This document shows positions 26,186 to 35,581 of a stretch of DNA of 64,000 nucleotides, piece by piece. Every line of letters starts with the position of its first letter. Position 1 is the stretch's first letter. The notes beneath the pieces are model-generated. The model saw nothing but the letters and a program-made list of their open reading frames with translations. It ran no database searches and was not told where the DNA came from. The translations under genes and the position numbers were made by a program. Source of the DNA: Muribaculaceae bacterium (GTDB taxonomy: Bacteria; Bacteroidota; Bacteroidia; Bacteroidales; Muribaculaceae); NCBI GenBank assembly GCA_017547845.1, contig JAFYNZ010000045.1, positions 1 to 64,000 of the forward strand, in the 5' to 3' direction.

Positions 26186-27331
26186 TTAAAATTTAAATAC
26201 TTTTTCAAATAACCAATTTTTTGCTTGTTTAAACAAATTAGGTTTATAGAAGTTCTCTATGCTGTGACCCAATAAATTTGATATACCAATACGCCAATGT
26301 TTAGTGCCGTCTGCAGTAGGTAATCTCATTGTACTTTGGAAAAGATGTAATTCATCATTTGTAGTAATATAAGCATCTATTCTTGCTCTTGATGTTTTAT
26401 TTACAGTTAGAGGACTAACACCGGCAGCATTAAATGTCATAGCTCGACCATTGGTTGCATAAGCACTTGCCGCTGCTAAACCTCCACCTAAAGAGTGTCC
26501 TACAAATGTTAATTCAACATTTTGGAATTTTTCATTTAATATTATGGCATTTTGAATGGCTAGTGAATACTGTTCAGATAAACCTAACACTTGTGAAATA
26601 TTATTCTCCCAATCCTTTAGACTAGTTAAATCGGTTCCTGCAAAAGCGTAAGTATATTCTGTTACCCCATTAACGGTTCGCTCAAACAGCTGAGATTTGA
26701 AGCCACTATCTTCATCATTAGGTGTAATACCAAATTTATTTGTAGTCTTAACCCAACCACCTGTTAGAAATACATTGCCGTTCCCATATACATAGTCTGC
26801 CATACGAGCTGCTTCCTCTTCGGTAGGTTCATAACCAAAAACGTCAATTAGTTTCACGGGATTATTCAAGCAATACGCATACGTTGAGACATTTGGATAT
26901 TTCAACTCCATAGGGTCAGTTGATAGCCAAAGAGATGTTCTTGGATCATAATACCTTGCTCCGTAATAGTATAATCCTGTTTCCTCGTCCAATTCCTTAG
27001 CATTGAACAAATACGGAGTATTCCAAGTATTATTACGCTCCTCAATAAATACTTCACCGAAAGGAACATACTCCACATGTTGGCTTACAGCACCATTCGC
27101 ATCTGTCACACACGAAGTATTGCCAAGATGGTCGGAATGATAATAGTATGCCAATTCACCATAGCTATCAGGTTCTTGATTTGCTGCGGCAACTCGGCGT
27201 ATGCCGTCTCGCCAATTATAGCTGTATGTATCATTATTGCTTCCAAAATATGGAACTTCAAATTTAGCATATATTGAAGCAATGCTATCGCTCAATGCTA
27301 TTTGTCTATATGATTTGGAGAGAAAATACAT
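26186..27331 (-). CDS. Orphan Rhs C-terminal core fused to a class-3-type lipase toxin domain
   Basis: About 381 residues from the ATG at 27331; a TTG seven codons earlier (27352) is in frame. After about 45 weakly defined residues the Rhs-associated core begins (YYYHSDHLGNTSCVTDANG) and includes VEYVPFGEVF, ETGLYYYGARYYDPRTSLWL, STDP and NNPVKLIDVFGYEP. Then comes a lipase-like domain with the nucleophile elbow GHSLGGG (Ser about 100 residues before the end) and candidate Asp (TTNDELH) and His (GHSIENFYKP). There is no signal peptide, YD-repeat shell or secretion domain, and the frame closes about 14 codons upstream, so it is a solitary cassette or a truncated rhs gene. The probable activity is phospholipase. 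Confidence 0.75.
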   Translation of the reverse strand: MYFLSKSYRQIALSDSIASIYAKFEVPYFGSNNDTYSYNWRDGIRRVAAANQEPDSYGELAYYYHSDHLGNTSCVTDANGAVSQHVEYVPFGEVFIEERNNTWNTPYLFNAKELDEETGLYYYGARYYDPRTSLWLSTDPMELKYPNVSTYAYCLNNPVKLIDVFGYEPTEEEAARMADYVYGNGNVFLTGGWVKTTNKFGITPNDEDSGFKSQLFERTVNGVTEYTYAFAGTDLTSLKDWENNISQVLGLSEQYSLAIQNAIILNEKFQNVELTFVGHSLGGGLAAASAYATNGRAMTFNAAGVSPLTVNKTSRARIDAYITTNDELHLFQSTMRLPTADGTKHWRIGISNLLGHSIENFYKPNLFKQAKNWLFEKVFKF

Positions 27332-27352
27332 TATCACATAAATTTTTCGCAA

Positions 27353-27658
27353 TTTAGCAATAATTTGTGAATCAGCAAAATAATTCCAAAAATTTAGGAT
27401 TCTTTAAGCAATAATGGCGAAAGAGAGTGGTGAAAGACCCAATTAACCATTACACATGCTTGCGTAGCAAGTGAAAAGCGAGACAAGGTCTAATGCCATG
27501 TCCCGCCTTGAGAGATTATGAATTATATATTAGTGTCTATGTGACCACTGATTTGCTGCTGTGTATATGTAGCGACTAATTTATTGCTGCATCACCTTCC
27601 CCCATAAACGCACCATTATCAACCTCTCTCCGGCTGACATTAAGAAGGAAGGGGCTGA
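27353..27658. other. Intergenic region upstream of the Rhs cassette
   Basis: No gene seen. It contains the short hairpin CTTGC-GTA-GCAAG near 27453. I found no upstream Rhs sequence in any frame, so the rest of an rhs gene is not present here as a frameshifted remnant. Confidence 0.45.
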
Positions 27659-29944
27659 TTATCTGCATTGACAACATTTGTTGAGCACTATAGCATCAAG
27701 CGCTGCGACTGTTGCAAGGTTCATAATATCACGCACAGGCGATGCAACACTTATGAAATGAATCGGTTTCTTAAGACCTATTTGAATAGGGCCGATAGCA
27801 TCTGTCAATCCCATTTCGAGCATAAATTTGTAAGCGATGTTGGCTGAACTGAGATTTGGAAAAATGAGCGTGTTGACATCTCGACCATATAGTTTTGAGA
27901 ATGGATATACCTCATCTCGGAGCTCACGATTTAGGGCGTAGGTGACTTGCATTTCGCCGTCGATACACATTTCAGGATATTGGTCATGGAGAATACGGAC
28001 AGCTTGAGATGTGCGCATAGCGACATCTTCCTTGCGCGAGCCAAAGTTGCTATAGGAAAGCATTGCCATAACCGGATTGTGCGAGAAGTGACAGACAGAC
28101 TCGTGAGTCAATCGAGCGATATCTACGAGCGATGATGTGTCGTTCACAGAATTGATGCTTGTGTCTGAAACGAAGAGCACGCCACGCTTAGAAGTGAGAA
28201 TGTGCATAGTTGCAAAGTGGTTGTAGCCATCCTTAATGCCGACAATATTCTTGGCAATGGAAGCCAACGAACTAACACCTGAATAAGCTCCGGCAATAAA
28301 TGCATCGGCTTGCTCCGTCTCGACCATCATCATACCAAAGTAGTCGCGATTAAACATCTTGTCGAGCGCTTCAGCATAAGACACGCCCTCGCGACAACGT
28401 TTTGTCGAAAGGATCTTTGCGAAAGTCTCGCGTCTCGGGGCTTCTCGGTCATGACGAGGATTGACGATTTCGATGCCTGAAATATCGAGTTTTAGACGTT
28501 GCGCACGCTTGGCTATCATCTCTTCGTTGCCCAATAGGATTGGAACGCATATCTTGTCATGGTAAAGACGCGATGCTGCTTGGAGCATGTTGTCGGTATT
28601 AGCCTCGCCAAACACAACTCGTTGAAGATCTGACTTGACTAAGTCGGTGATACGTCTTATCATCTTAGAGTCTTGTCCCATGATGTCGCGCAGCTTAATG
28701 TCATAAGCATCCCAGTCGGTAATCGGTCGTTGTGCCACGCCCGACTCTTCTGCGGCTTTAGCCACAGCCGGAGCTACTGCACCCAGCAATCGTGGGTCGA
28801 GCGGTTTAGGCAAAATATAAGTCGGACCGAATGCTGTGTTGTTGAGACCATAAGCCTTGTTGACTACCGATGGTATGGGCTCTTTGGCAAGCGATGCAAT
28901 AGCCTTAACTGCAGCAAGTTTCATCTCCTCATTAATAGCTGTAGCACCTGAGTCAAGGGCTCCTCGGAAAATGTATGGGAAACCCAACACGTTATTAATC
29001 TGGTTAGGATAGTCACTTCGACCTGTAGCAAATATGATATCTTCGCGTGAAGAAATTGCGATATCGTAAGCAATCTCAGGATCGGGATTTGCAAGCGCAA
29101 AGACGATAGGACGCTCTGCCATTGACAGCAGCATCTCTCTTGTCACAACATCCTTAACCGATAGACCGAGAAATACGTCTGCTCCGACCATTGCTTCTTC
29201 GAGGGTGGTAATATCTCGATCTGTTGCAAACTCTCGCTTTTGAGAATTCAGGTCGGCACGGTCACTTCGGATTACACCTTTAGAGTCGCACATCACAATG
29301 TTCTTAGGATTGACACCCAATGCGACATATAGTTTGGTACATGAGACTGCAGCTGCTCCTGCACCATTTACAACGAGTTTCACATCCTCTATCCTTTTGC
29401 CTTGGATTTCAAGGGCATTAATAAGACCTGCTCCTGAGATGATGGCTGTGCCATGCTGATCGTCGTGCATAATCGGAATGTTGCATTCCTTTTTAAGCGT
29501 CTGCTCTATCTCGAAGCATTCGGGTGCCTTGATATCCTCAAGATTGATACCGCCAAAAGTCGGTTGCAATGCTTTAACAATCTCAATAAATTTCTTAGGG
29601 TCTTTCTCGTCTACCTCAATATCAAAGCAGTCAAGACCCGCAAATATCTTAAACAACAATGCTTTACCTTCCATGACCGGTTTGCCGGCTAATGCACCGA
29701 TGTCGCCAAGACCAAGAACAGCCGTACCATTGGATATTACGGCCACAAGATTGCCCTTGTTGGTATAACGATATGCATTGTGAGGGTTATCTTGAATCTC
29801 TTCGCATGGATAAGCCACGCCGGGAGAATAAGCCAGCGACAAATCATGCTGACTTGAATATGGTTTTGTAGGGACTGTCTCTATCTTACCCGGCTTGCCC
29901 GATTCGTGATAATCGAGAGCCATTTCTTTAGTTACTTTTGCCAT
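27659..29944 (-). CDS. maeB: NADP-dependent malic enzyme with phosphotransacetylase-like domain
   Basis: 761 residues, the length of the MaeB hybrid type. The N-terminal malic-enzyme part contains LAYSPGVAYPCEEI, HDDQHGTAI and the nucleotide-binding VVNGAGAAAVSC region. The C-terminal part (from about residue 430) is a phosphate-acetyltransferase-like domain (for example CVPILLGNEEMI and PIQIGLKKPIH), usually regulatory. It decarboxylates malate to pyruvate and makes NADPH in the cytosol. It is monocistronic on the minus strand and divergent from the thioredoxin gene. Confidence 0.93.
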   Translation of the reverse strand: MAKVTKEMALDYHESGKPGKIETVPTKPYSSQHDLSLAYSPGVAYPCEEIQDNPHNAYRYTNKGNLVAVISNGTAVLGLGDIGALAGKPVMEGKALLFKIFAGLDCFDIEVDEKDPKKFIEIVKALQPTFGGINLEDIKAPECFEIEQTLKKECNIPIMHDDQHGTAIISGAGLINALEIQGKRIEDVKLVVNGAGAAAVSCTKLYVALGVNPKNIVMCDSKGVIRSDRADLNSQKREFATDRDITTLEEAMVGADVFLGLSVKDVVTREMLLSMAERPIVFALANPDPEIAYDIAISSREDIIFATGRSDYPNQINNVLGFPYIFRGALDSGATAINEEMKLAAVKAIASLAKEPIPSVVNKAYGLNNTAFGPTYILPKPLDPRLLGAVAPAVAKAAEESGVAQRPITDWDAYDIKLRDIMGQDSKMIRRITDLVKSDLQRVVFGEANTDNMLQAASRLYHDKICVPILLGNEEMIAKRAQRLKLDISGIEIVNPRHDREAPRRETFAKILSTKRCREGVSYAEALDKMFNRDYFGMMMVETEQADAFIAGAYSGVSSLASIAKNIVGIKDGYNHFATMHILTSKRGVLFVSDTSINSVNDTSSLVDIARLTHESVCHFSHNPVMAMLSYSNFGSRKEDVAMRTSQAVRILHDQYPEMCIDGEMQVTYALNRELRDEVYPFSKLYGRDVNTLIFPNLSSANIAYKFMLEMGLTDAIGPIQIGLKKPIHFISVASPVRDIMNLATVAALDAIVLNKCCQCR

Positions 29945-30066
29945 AAGTATATATTTGATTAGTGAGGGGATTATCTAAACATATTATAAAACACTTAACG
30001 ACAGTAAATAGTTCGACCGATCAACTCAGTTAGATATAGATTGAACATTTAGCGATAGGAGATGTT

Positions 30067-30393
30067 ATGATAATACGAATTTTAAACACTAATGCTATGA
30101 AAAATTTTAATGATGAAATCAATTGCAGTCAGCCGGTATTGGTCGACTTTTACGCAAAATGGTGTGGTCCGTGCAAAATGATGCACCCTGTGCTTGATGA
30201 GATAGAAAAGCAGATGAAAAATCAAGTAAAAATCATCAAGATAGATGTCGATGCACATCCCAAATTGGCGCTTGAGTGGCGAATCCAATCCGTCCCAACG
30301 CTAATGATATTCAAAGATGGCGACCTCAAATGGCGACGCTCCGGCGCACACAAAGCCAAAGACTTGATTGCTGAATTGGAAAAGTGGATATAG
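30067..30393 (+). CDS. Thioredoxin
   Basis: 108 residues with the active site WCGPCK at about residues 32-37, the conserved Asp in VDFYAKWCGPC and the cis-Pro in SVPTLMIFKDG. There is no signal peptide, so it is a cytosolic thioredoxin. The ATG at 30067 is chosen because AGGAG lies five bases before it (30057-30061), an unusually good Shine-Dalgarno site for this phylum; an alternative ATG is at 30097. It precedes a DUF3108 gene by about 50 bases. Confidence 0.88.
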   Translation: MIIRILNTNAMKNFNDEINCSQPVLVDFYAKWCGPCKMMHPVLDEIEKQMKNQVKIIKIDVDAHPKLALEWRIQSVPTLMIFKDGDLKWRRSGAHKAKDLIAELEKWI

Positions 30394-30446
30394 CGGGACA
30401 TGTGGTGAGTGATTAATCTTTTTTGCCGGAATGCAGTCAAAAGGAT

Positions 30447-31214
30447 ATGAAAAAGATTATCACTACTCTCCTATTATCGATTGTATCGCTTATCGGTTGC
30501 AACTCTGTAGCCTATGGCTTGGACTTTAATAATGAAACTCTTCGCTATGTCATCTCCTACAAGTGGGGATTGATTCACAAAGATGCAGGTGAGGCAACTT
30601 TGACTCTCAAAAACAAAAACAATTGCTACTCAATAGTTTTAAGCGCAAAGACCAAACCATGGGCTGACAAAATTTTCAGAGTCAGAGATACGCTGAAGTC
30701 TACAATACGCATTGATGGTTTCCGACCATTGTCCTACACCAAGATTTCTCATGAAGGTGGGAAATACGGCAAGGACCACATCGCTTATTCATATGCTAAT
30801 GGCACAATCTCTGCAGAGTGTACTCGTCTGCGTATAAAAGAGGGTAAAGAAAGCGAAAGTAAGATTACTCTTAGCTCTACACTGGAAGCTTACGACATGC
30901 TCAGCATATTCTACTACATTCGCAACTTAGACTTTAGCAAGATGGGCAATGGCAGAACGGTCAAAGCTACCATATTCTCAGGCAAAAGGAAGGAAAAGAT
31001 AAGCATCAGATGCTTGGGAGTTGAGGATATAACTTTGCGAGATAAGTCAACTCGCAAAGCCTACCATATAAAATTCAACTTTACAACCGATGGTGGCAAG
31101 AAATCTTCTGACGATATGGACACCTGGATATCAGTTGACAACAATCGGATTCCACTTCAACTTGAAGCAAGTCTTCCGATAGGGAAAGTAAAATGCTACT
31201 ACACACCTAAATAG
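30447..31214 (+). CDS. DUF3108 envelope protein
   Basis: 255 residues from the ATG at 30447; an in-frame TTG at 30423 would put eight polar residues before the signal sequence and is rejected. The N-terminus MKKIITTLLLSIVSLIGC contains a possible lipobox LIGC, or cleavage could follow AYG. The mature part (ETLRYVISYKWGLIHKDAGE, then many beta strands) resembles DUF3108, an uncharacterised beta-rich family. It lies 23 bases before the porin gene and is probably co-transcribed with it. Confidence 0.7.
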   Translation: MKKIITTLLLSIVSLIGCNSVAYGLDFNNETLRYVISYKWGLIHKDAGEATLTLKNKNNCYSIVLSAKTKPWADKIFRVRDTLKSTIRIDGFRPLSYTKISHEGGKYGKDHIAYSYANGTISAECTRLRIKEGKESESKITLSSTLEAYDMLSIFYYIRNLDFSKMGNGRTVKATIFSGKRKEKISIRCLGVEDITLRDKSTRKAYHIKFNFTTDGGKKSSDDMDTWISVDNNRIPLQLEASLPIGKVKCYYTPK

Positions 31215-31237
31215 AAAATTAAAAAACACTTACAACT

Positions 31238-32548
31238 ATGAAAAACGCTTTATTAATCACACTGACAACACTTTCACTGCCGACTATAGTGTTGGCACAG
31301 TCGGTGACCGAAAACCACGATTACACAGACCATCAATCGGGACATCACGTGCTGAACATAAACTCACTTGACACCACGTCAGTGTCACCCGACTCAATCC
31401 GGTCAATGATTGACCTATTTTACGTCGATCAATTTCGTCATTTCCAAGACCCGAGAGCTCCCTACTTTCTCTTTATGAGCAAAGATGCCAATCTGGCAAT
31501 GGGTATTGGTGGAGTGGTAAGAATGAGAGCATGGGCTGACTGGAATGGCTCAATTCCGGCTAATGGGTTTGTTCCTTACCTTATTCCTGTGCCTGAAGAC
31601 CCGACACAACAACACAAACTTGCCGCTACGCCTGCTGGAACAGCAATGTTTTTCAAAGTCATCGGTCGCAATTCACGTGTGGGCAACTATTTGGCATATA
31701 TAGAGTGCAACTTCGATGGTTACAATAATGTGGGATTCAAACTCAAGAAGGCATATGTCACAGTCAACGACTTCACTGTCGGCTACTCATTGACCACGTT
31801 TAGTGACCCTGTTGCCAACCCACCAACTATCGACGGGGCCGGCCCGAATGGAGAGATCAACAAGTCGGCTGTCATGGTGAGATGGCTACATCACATCAAA
31901 CGCAATTGGATAGTTTCGGCTGCGCTGGAAATACCTAAAAGCATGGTCGATGCCGACAATGTTCACACCAAGGCATTGAGCGACTGGACACCTGATGTCA
32001 TAGGTTTCGGTCAATACGAATGGGACAACGGCAATCAACATGTCAGACTGTCGGGACTTCTGCGAATGATTCCGTATCGTGACCTTAGCATCAACGAAAA
32101 TGTCAACAAAATCGGCTGGGGCTTGCAATTAAGCACGGCCTTCAAGCCATTCAAACGACTTTCACTCTACAACTCTATCAATGTAGGCGAAGGAATCGGC
32201 AGCTACACCAACGACCTTCAAATCGGCAATTATGACCTGGTGGCTGATCCCGACAACCCAAACGATCTTTATGCACCTATGTCAATAGGTTTGACAGCCG
32301 GTATGAAATATAATTTCACGCCAAATCTATATGCCGGTGTTGCTATGGGAGAGATGAGATACTTGCCGAAGCATGGTGTAAACGATAACGAGTACAAGTA
32401 TGGACTATATGGTGCAGTCAACCTTTTTTGGGATATCAATCCACGCTTGCAAGTCGGCATAGAATACCTTTATGGTAGGCGCACAAACTTCAATGGTGAA
32501 CACGCATCAGCCAACAGATGTGACGCATTGTTTCAATTCTCATTCTGA
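31238..32548 (+). CDS. DcaP-like outer-membrane porin
   Basis: 436 residues: a signal peptide ending near TIVLAQ, a short polar region, then a beta-barrel with the pattern of DcaP-family trimeric channels (MGIGGVVRMRAWADWNG, then FFKVIGRN, VGFKLKKAYVTV and FTVGYSLTTFSDPVA). It ends with Phe (FQFSF), the outer-membrane insertion signal. DcaP channels take up small anionic solutes; the substrate here is unknown. The gene follows the DUF3108 gene closely. Confidence 0.75.
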   Translation: MKNALLITLTTLSLPTIVLAQSVTENHDYTDHQSGHHVLNINSLDTTSVSPDSIRSMIDLFYVDQFRHFQDPRAPYFLFMSKDANLAMGIGGVVRMRAWADWNGSIPANGFVPYLIPVPEDPTQQHKLAATPAGTAMFFKVIGRNSRVGNYLAYIECNFDGYNNVGFKLKKAYVTVNDFTVGYSLTTFSDPVANPPTIDGAGPNGEINKSAVMVRWLHHIKRNWIVSAALEIPKSMVDADNVHTKALSDWTPDVIGFGQYEWDNGNQHVRLSGLLRMIPYRDLSINENVNKIGWGLQLSTAFKPFKRLSLYNSINVGEGIGSYTNDLQIGNYDLVADPDNPNDLYAPMSIGLTAGMKYNFTPNLYAGVAMGEMRYLPKHGVNDNEYKYGLYGAVNLFWDINPRLQVGIEYLYGRRTNFNGEHASANRCDALFQFSF

Positions 32549-32552
32549 TTTC

Positions 32553-32583
32553 TTTGTAAAGTCGCAAAAATTGGTTACTTTTG
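32553..32583 (+). promoter_or_regulatory. Promoter of ftsE
   Basis: TTTG (32553-32556), 19 bases, then TACTTTTG (32576-32583), a full match to the Bacteroidota consensus. The ftsE ATG lies 28 bases downstream. Confidence 0.75.
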
Positions 32584-32610
32584 TGATGATTAATCAAAAC
32601 ATAGTAGCTA

Positions 32611-33276
32611 ATGGGAATTATTGTAGATTATAAGAATGTCGATATTGAGCGTGCAGAACACCTTGTGCTTCAAGATGTAACGTTTCAATTAAAGTCCGGT
32701 GAATTTTGCTATCTGGTGGGTAAAGTCGGTAGTGGCAAGAGTAGCCTCATGAAGTCTATGTATGCCGAAGTGCCTATCCTTAGTGGCGATGCCTTGGTCA
32801 TGGACTATAATCTGCAAGAAATTAAGCGAAAAGATATCCCCTATCTGCGTCGTAAAATTGGCATTGTTTTCCAAGATTTCCAACTGTTGCAAGACCGCTC
32901 CGTGCATTCTAACCTAAAATTTGTGCTCGAGGCTACGGGATGGAAGAATAAGGTGGAAATTGAAGAACGAATCGAAGAGGTGCTGGAGCAGGTCGGAATG
33001 GCCAATAAGAGCTACAAGCATCCTCACGAACTAAGTGGTGGTGAGCAACAACGTATCGTTATTGCTCGCTCTCTTCTTAATAAACCACAACTGATAATTG
33101 CTGACGAGCCGACCGGAAATCTTGACCCCGAGACAGGCTATCAGATAGTCTTGCTACTTCACAAGCTGGCAGAACAAGGCCACACCATCCTTATGGCTAC
33201 CCACAATCTTCAATTGGTGGAAGACTTCCCTGCACGAGTGCTATATTGCAAAGACAAGCATATAGTCGAAAAGTAA
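32611..33276 (+). CDS. ftsE: Cell-division ABC transporter ATPase FtsE
   Basis: 221 residues forming a single ABC ATPase: Walker [10 protein letters not shown], signature LSGGEQQR, Walker [15 protein letters not shown] and switch His in ATHN. The length and sequence fit FtsE, which with FtsX couples division to peptidoglycan hydrolysis. No ftsX is adjacent, as is common in Bacteroidota where the two genes are separated. It has its own promoter and converges on dnaG. Confidence 0.82.
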   Translation: MGIIVDYKNVDIERAEHLVLQDVTFQLKSGEFCYLVGKVGSGKSSLMKSMYAEVPILSGDALVMDYNLQEIKRKDIPYLRRKIGIVFQDFQLLQDRSVHSNLKFVLEATGWKNKVEIEERIEEVLEQVGMANKSYKHPHELSGGEQQRIVIARSLLNKPQLIIADEPTGNLDPETGYQIVLLLHKLAEQGHTILMATHNLQLVEDFPARVLYCKDKHIVEK

Positions 33277-33315
33277 TCGGACGAAAACTTTCGTAGTATC
33301 TGATGGAAATCATTG

Positions 33316-33352
33316 CTAAGTTAATCACACATTTTCTGTGCTGATAACTTAG
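33316..33352. terminator. Bidirectional hairpin between ftsE and dnaG
   Basis: CTAAGTTA (33316-33323) pairs with TAACTTAG (33345-33352), and the stem extends inward imperfectly through ATCA-CAC and GTG-TGAT. It lies between the convergent stops of ftsE and dnaG. Confidence 0.5.
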
Positions 33353-33363
33353 GATTTATATTC

Positions 33364-35547
33364 TTATCGCTTAGGGAGAATGATGCGTTCACCAATCTGT
33401 TTGGCAAATTCGCGACGCCACTCCGTAATCCTCTGCATATACTCCATTATAGCCATAGTCTGCTCATGATTGGACGATGCGACAGCATCCTTGAGTTGCG
33501 ACTGTGCCTCTTTTAGTTTGACCAGTAAGACACCATCTTTCCACTCATCTAAAGCTCTGGGCACCAAATCCATAAGACGCTCAGACTCATCTTCTACTTT
33601 AGTGTTCTTGGTGTGGTATTTACTGAGAGTATACTTTTCGTTTATCATCTCGATAACCTCATGACGCAACTCATCGTCAGGGTCATTGCTAAGCAGACGT
33701 CCTATGTAGAGTTTATCAAACTGCACCTCCTTTTGATGACGCATCTCCATGATTTCAGCCTTTAAAGCTTCTTCTTCTCTGATGATTTCATCCATAGTCA
33801 ATTGACGAGATGCTATCTTGTCAAGACCTTGATTAAACACCTCTTGCAAATCATCATTTATAGAGTCCATGTATTCATTGCGACGTTGCTGATACTCAGG
33901 CACCATATCAAGAATACGGTCAAAAATACGCTGATATATTGGAGTTCGTAGTTCCAACATATCGTCAGCCTCCATCTCATTTCTGACTACATCATAGACC
34001 TTTATATCCCTCATATTGCCATCTGTATCGACCTCATCGCCGTAGTCAAGCATACCGTAACGAACACAATACTTGATGACATTGCGTTCTAATGGTCGCA
34101 ATATATGGGCGAATTTGTCTTCTTGTACTTGAGGAGTCGTTGTGTCCGGCTTCGTCTTGATTGCTTCTACTATCTCGTCTTCTACGCTTACCTGTGTGTT
34201 ATCGGCCTCAATACGCTCATACTCTCGCTTCTTGCGCATCTCTTCGACAACCTCTCCACGAGCCTGCTTGACTTGCATTATAAGCACATTCTCGGGGATA
34301 TTAAGCAGACGGCTACACTCTTGTATATAGACAGAGCGTTTAATCATGTCGGAAATTGACGCCAATGATTTGACTATGCTTCTTACAGCTTGCGATCGCT
34401 TGTCAGGGTCATTGCCTGAACCTTTAAGGAGCACGTTGGTCTTGAAAATGATGAAGTCTGTCTCATTTTGCTCAACATATTGACGAAACTCTTCCGGCGT
34501 GTGCTTTTGCGAGAATGAGTCCGGGTCTTCGCCTTCGGGCAGGAGAAGCACCTTGATATTGAGGTTGTGAGACAACAGCAAATCTATACCGCGTAGTGAG
34601 GCCTTAATACCTGCTGAGTCACCATCATAAATAAGAGTTACATTTTCTGTAAATCGATGTATCAGAGCAATTTGACCATCAGTCAATGAAGTTCCACTTG
34701 AAGCCACAACATTCTCCATGCCGGCCTGCCACATACCGATGACATCCATATAACCCTCTACAAGGAAGCACTTATCTTGTCGCACAATAGAGTTTTTAGC
34801 TTGATAAATGCCGTATAACTCGTTGCTCTTTCTATAGATAAGAGATTCGGGCGAATTGATATATTTAGCTGCTTCACCCTTAATGCCACGACCTCCGAAT
34901 GCTATGACTTTACCGGCAGGATTGAGTGCCGGAAAGATAACACGACCTCTAAATCTATCGTAATAACGCCCTTGCTGACTTTCGCCACACAATCCGACAT
35001 CCTTGAGTGTCTGCACATCATATCCTTCTTTGACCGCCTGGTCATAAAGGTCTTGTCCTTTGTCGATAGCATAACCAAGTCGGAATTTCTTTATAGCTTC
35101 GGCAGTAATACCTCTTTGATATAGATATTGAAGGCCTACATTGCGACCTTCATCGGTTTCAGTGAGGTTGTGTTCCATGCGCTGCATAGCCCACTCATTT
35201 ACCACAAGCATACTCTCGCGCTGACTCTGTTGCAGACGTTCTTCGTCAGTCTGCTCGCGCTCTTCTATCTTGATGCCATATTTCTTAGCCAGATGCACCA
35301 ACGCATCGTGGTAGTTGACACCCTCCTTTTCCATGATGAAATTGACAGGACTGCCACCTTTACCACAAGAGAAACACTTGCAAATATTGCGTTGACGATT
35401 GACCGAGAATGAAGGTGTCTTCTCGTTGTGAAACGGACAAAGCCCCATATAGTTGGAGCCTCGTTTTGTCAAATGGACATAGTCACCGACCACCTCTACG
35501 ATGTCGGCGGTGTCAATAATACGTCTGACAGTAGCTTTATCAATCAT
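33364..35547 (-). CDS. dnaG: DNA primase
   Basis: 727 residues: an N-terminal CHC2 zinc finger (CPFHNEKTPSF, then CKCFSCGKGG), a TOPRIM catalytic core (FLVEGYMDVIGM with the EGYMD acidic site, later DGDSAG), and a C-terminal helicase-binding region rich in Glu and Arg. It makes RNA primers for replication with DnaB. It lies 34 bases after dapA and is probably co-transcribed with it from the dapA promoter. Confidence 0.95.
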   Translation of the reverse strand: MIDKATVRRIIDTADIVEVVGDYVHLTKRGSNYMGLCPFHNEKTPSFSVNRQRNICKCFSCGKGGSPVNFIMEKEGVNYHDALVHLAKKYGIKIEEREQTDEERLQQSQRESMLVVNEWAMQRMEHNLTETDEGRNVGLQYLYQRGITAEAIKKFRLGYAIDKGQDLYDQAVKEGYDVQTLKDVGLCGESQQGRYYDRFRGRVIFPALNPAGKVIAFGGRGIKGEAAKYINSPESLIYRKSNELYGIYQAKNSIVRQDKCFLVEGYMDVIGMWQAGMENVVASSGTSLTDGQIALIHRFTENVTLIYDGDSAGIKASLRGIDLLLSHNLNIKVLLLPEGEDPDSFSQKHTPEEFRQYVEQNETDFIIFKTNVLLKGSGNDPDKRSQAVRSIVKSLASISDMIKRSVYIQECSRLLNIPENVLIMQVKQARGEVVEEMRKKREYERIEADNTQVSVEDEIVEAIKTKPDTTTPQVQEDKFAHILRPLERNVIKYCVRYGMLDYGDEVDTDGNMRDIKVYDVVRNEMEADDMLELRTPIYQRIFDRILDMVPEYQQRRNEYMDSINDDLQEVFNQGLDKIASRQLTMDEIIREEEALKAEIMEMRHQKEVQFDKLYIGRLLSNDPDDELRHEVIEMINEKYTLSKYHTKNTKVEDESERLMDLVPRALDEWKDGVLLVKLKEAQSQLKDAVASSNHEQTMAIMEYMQRITEWRREFAKQIGERIILPKR

Positions 35548-35581
35548 ATTGCGTCAAATGATGGTCTGACGACCTTTTATA

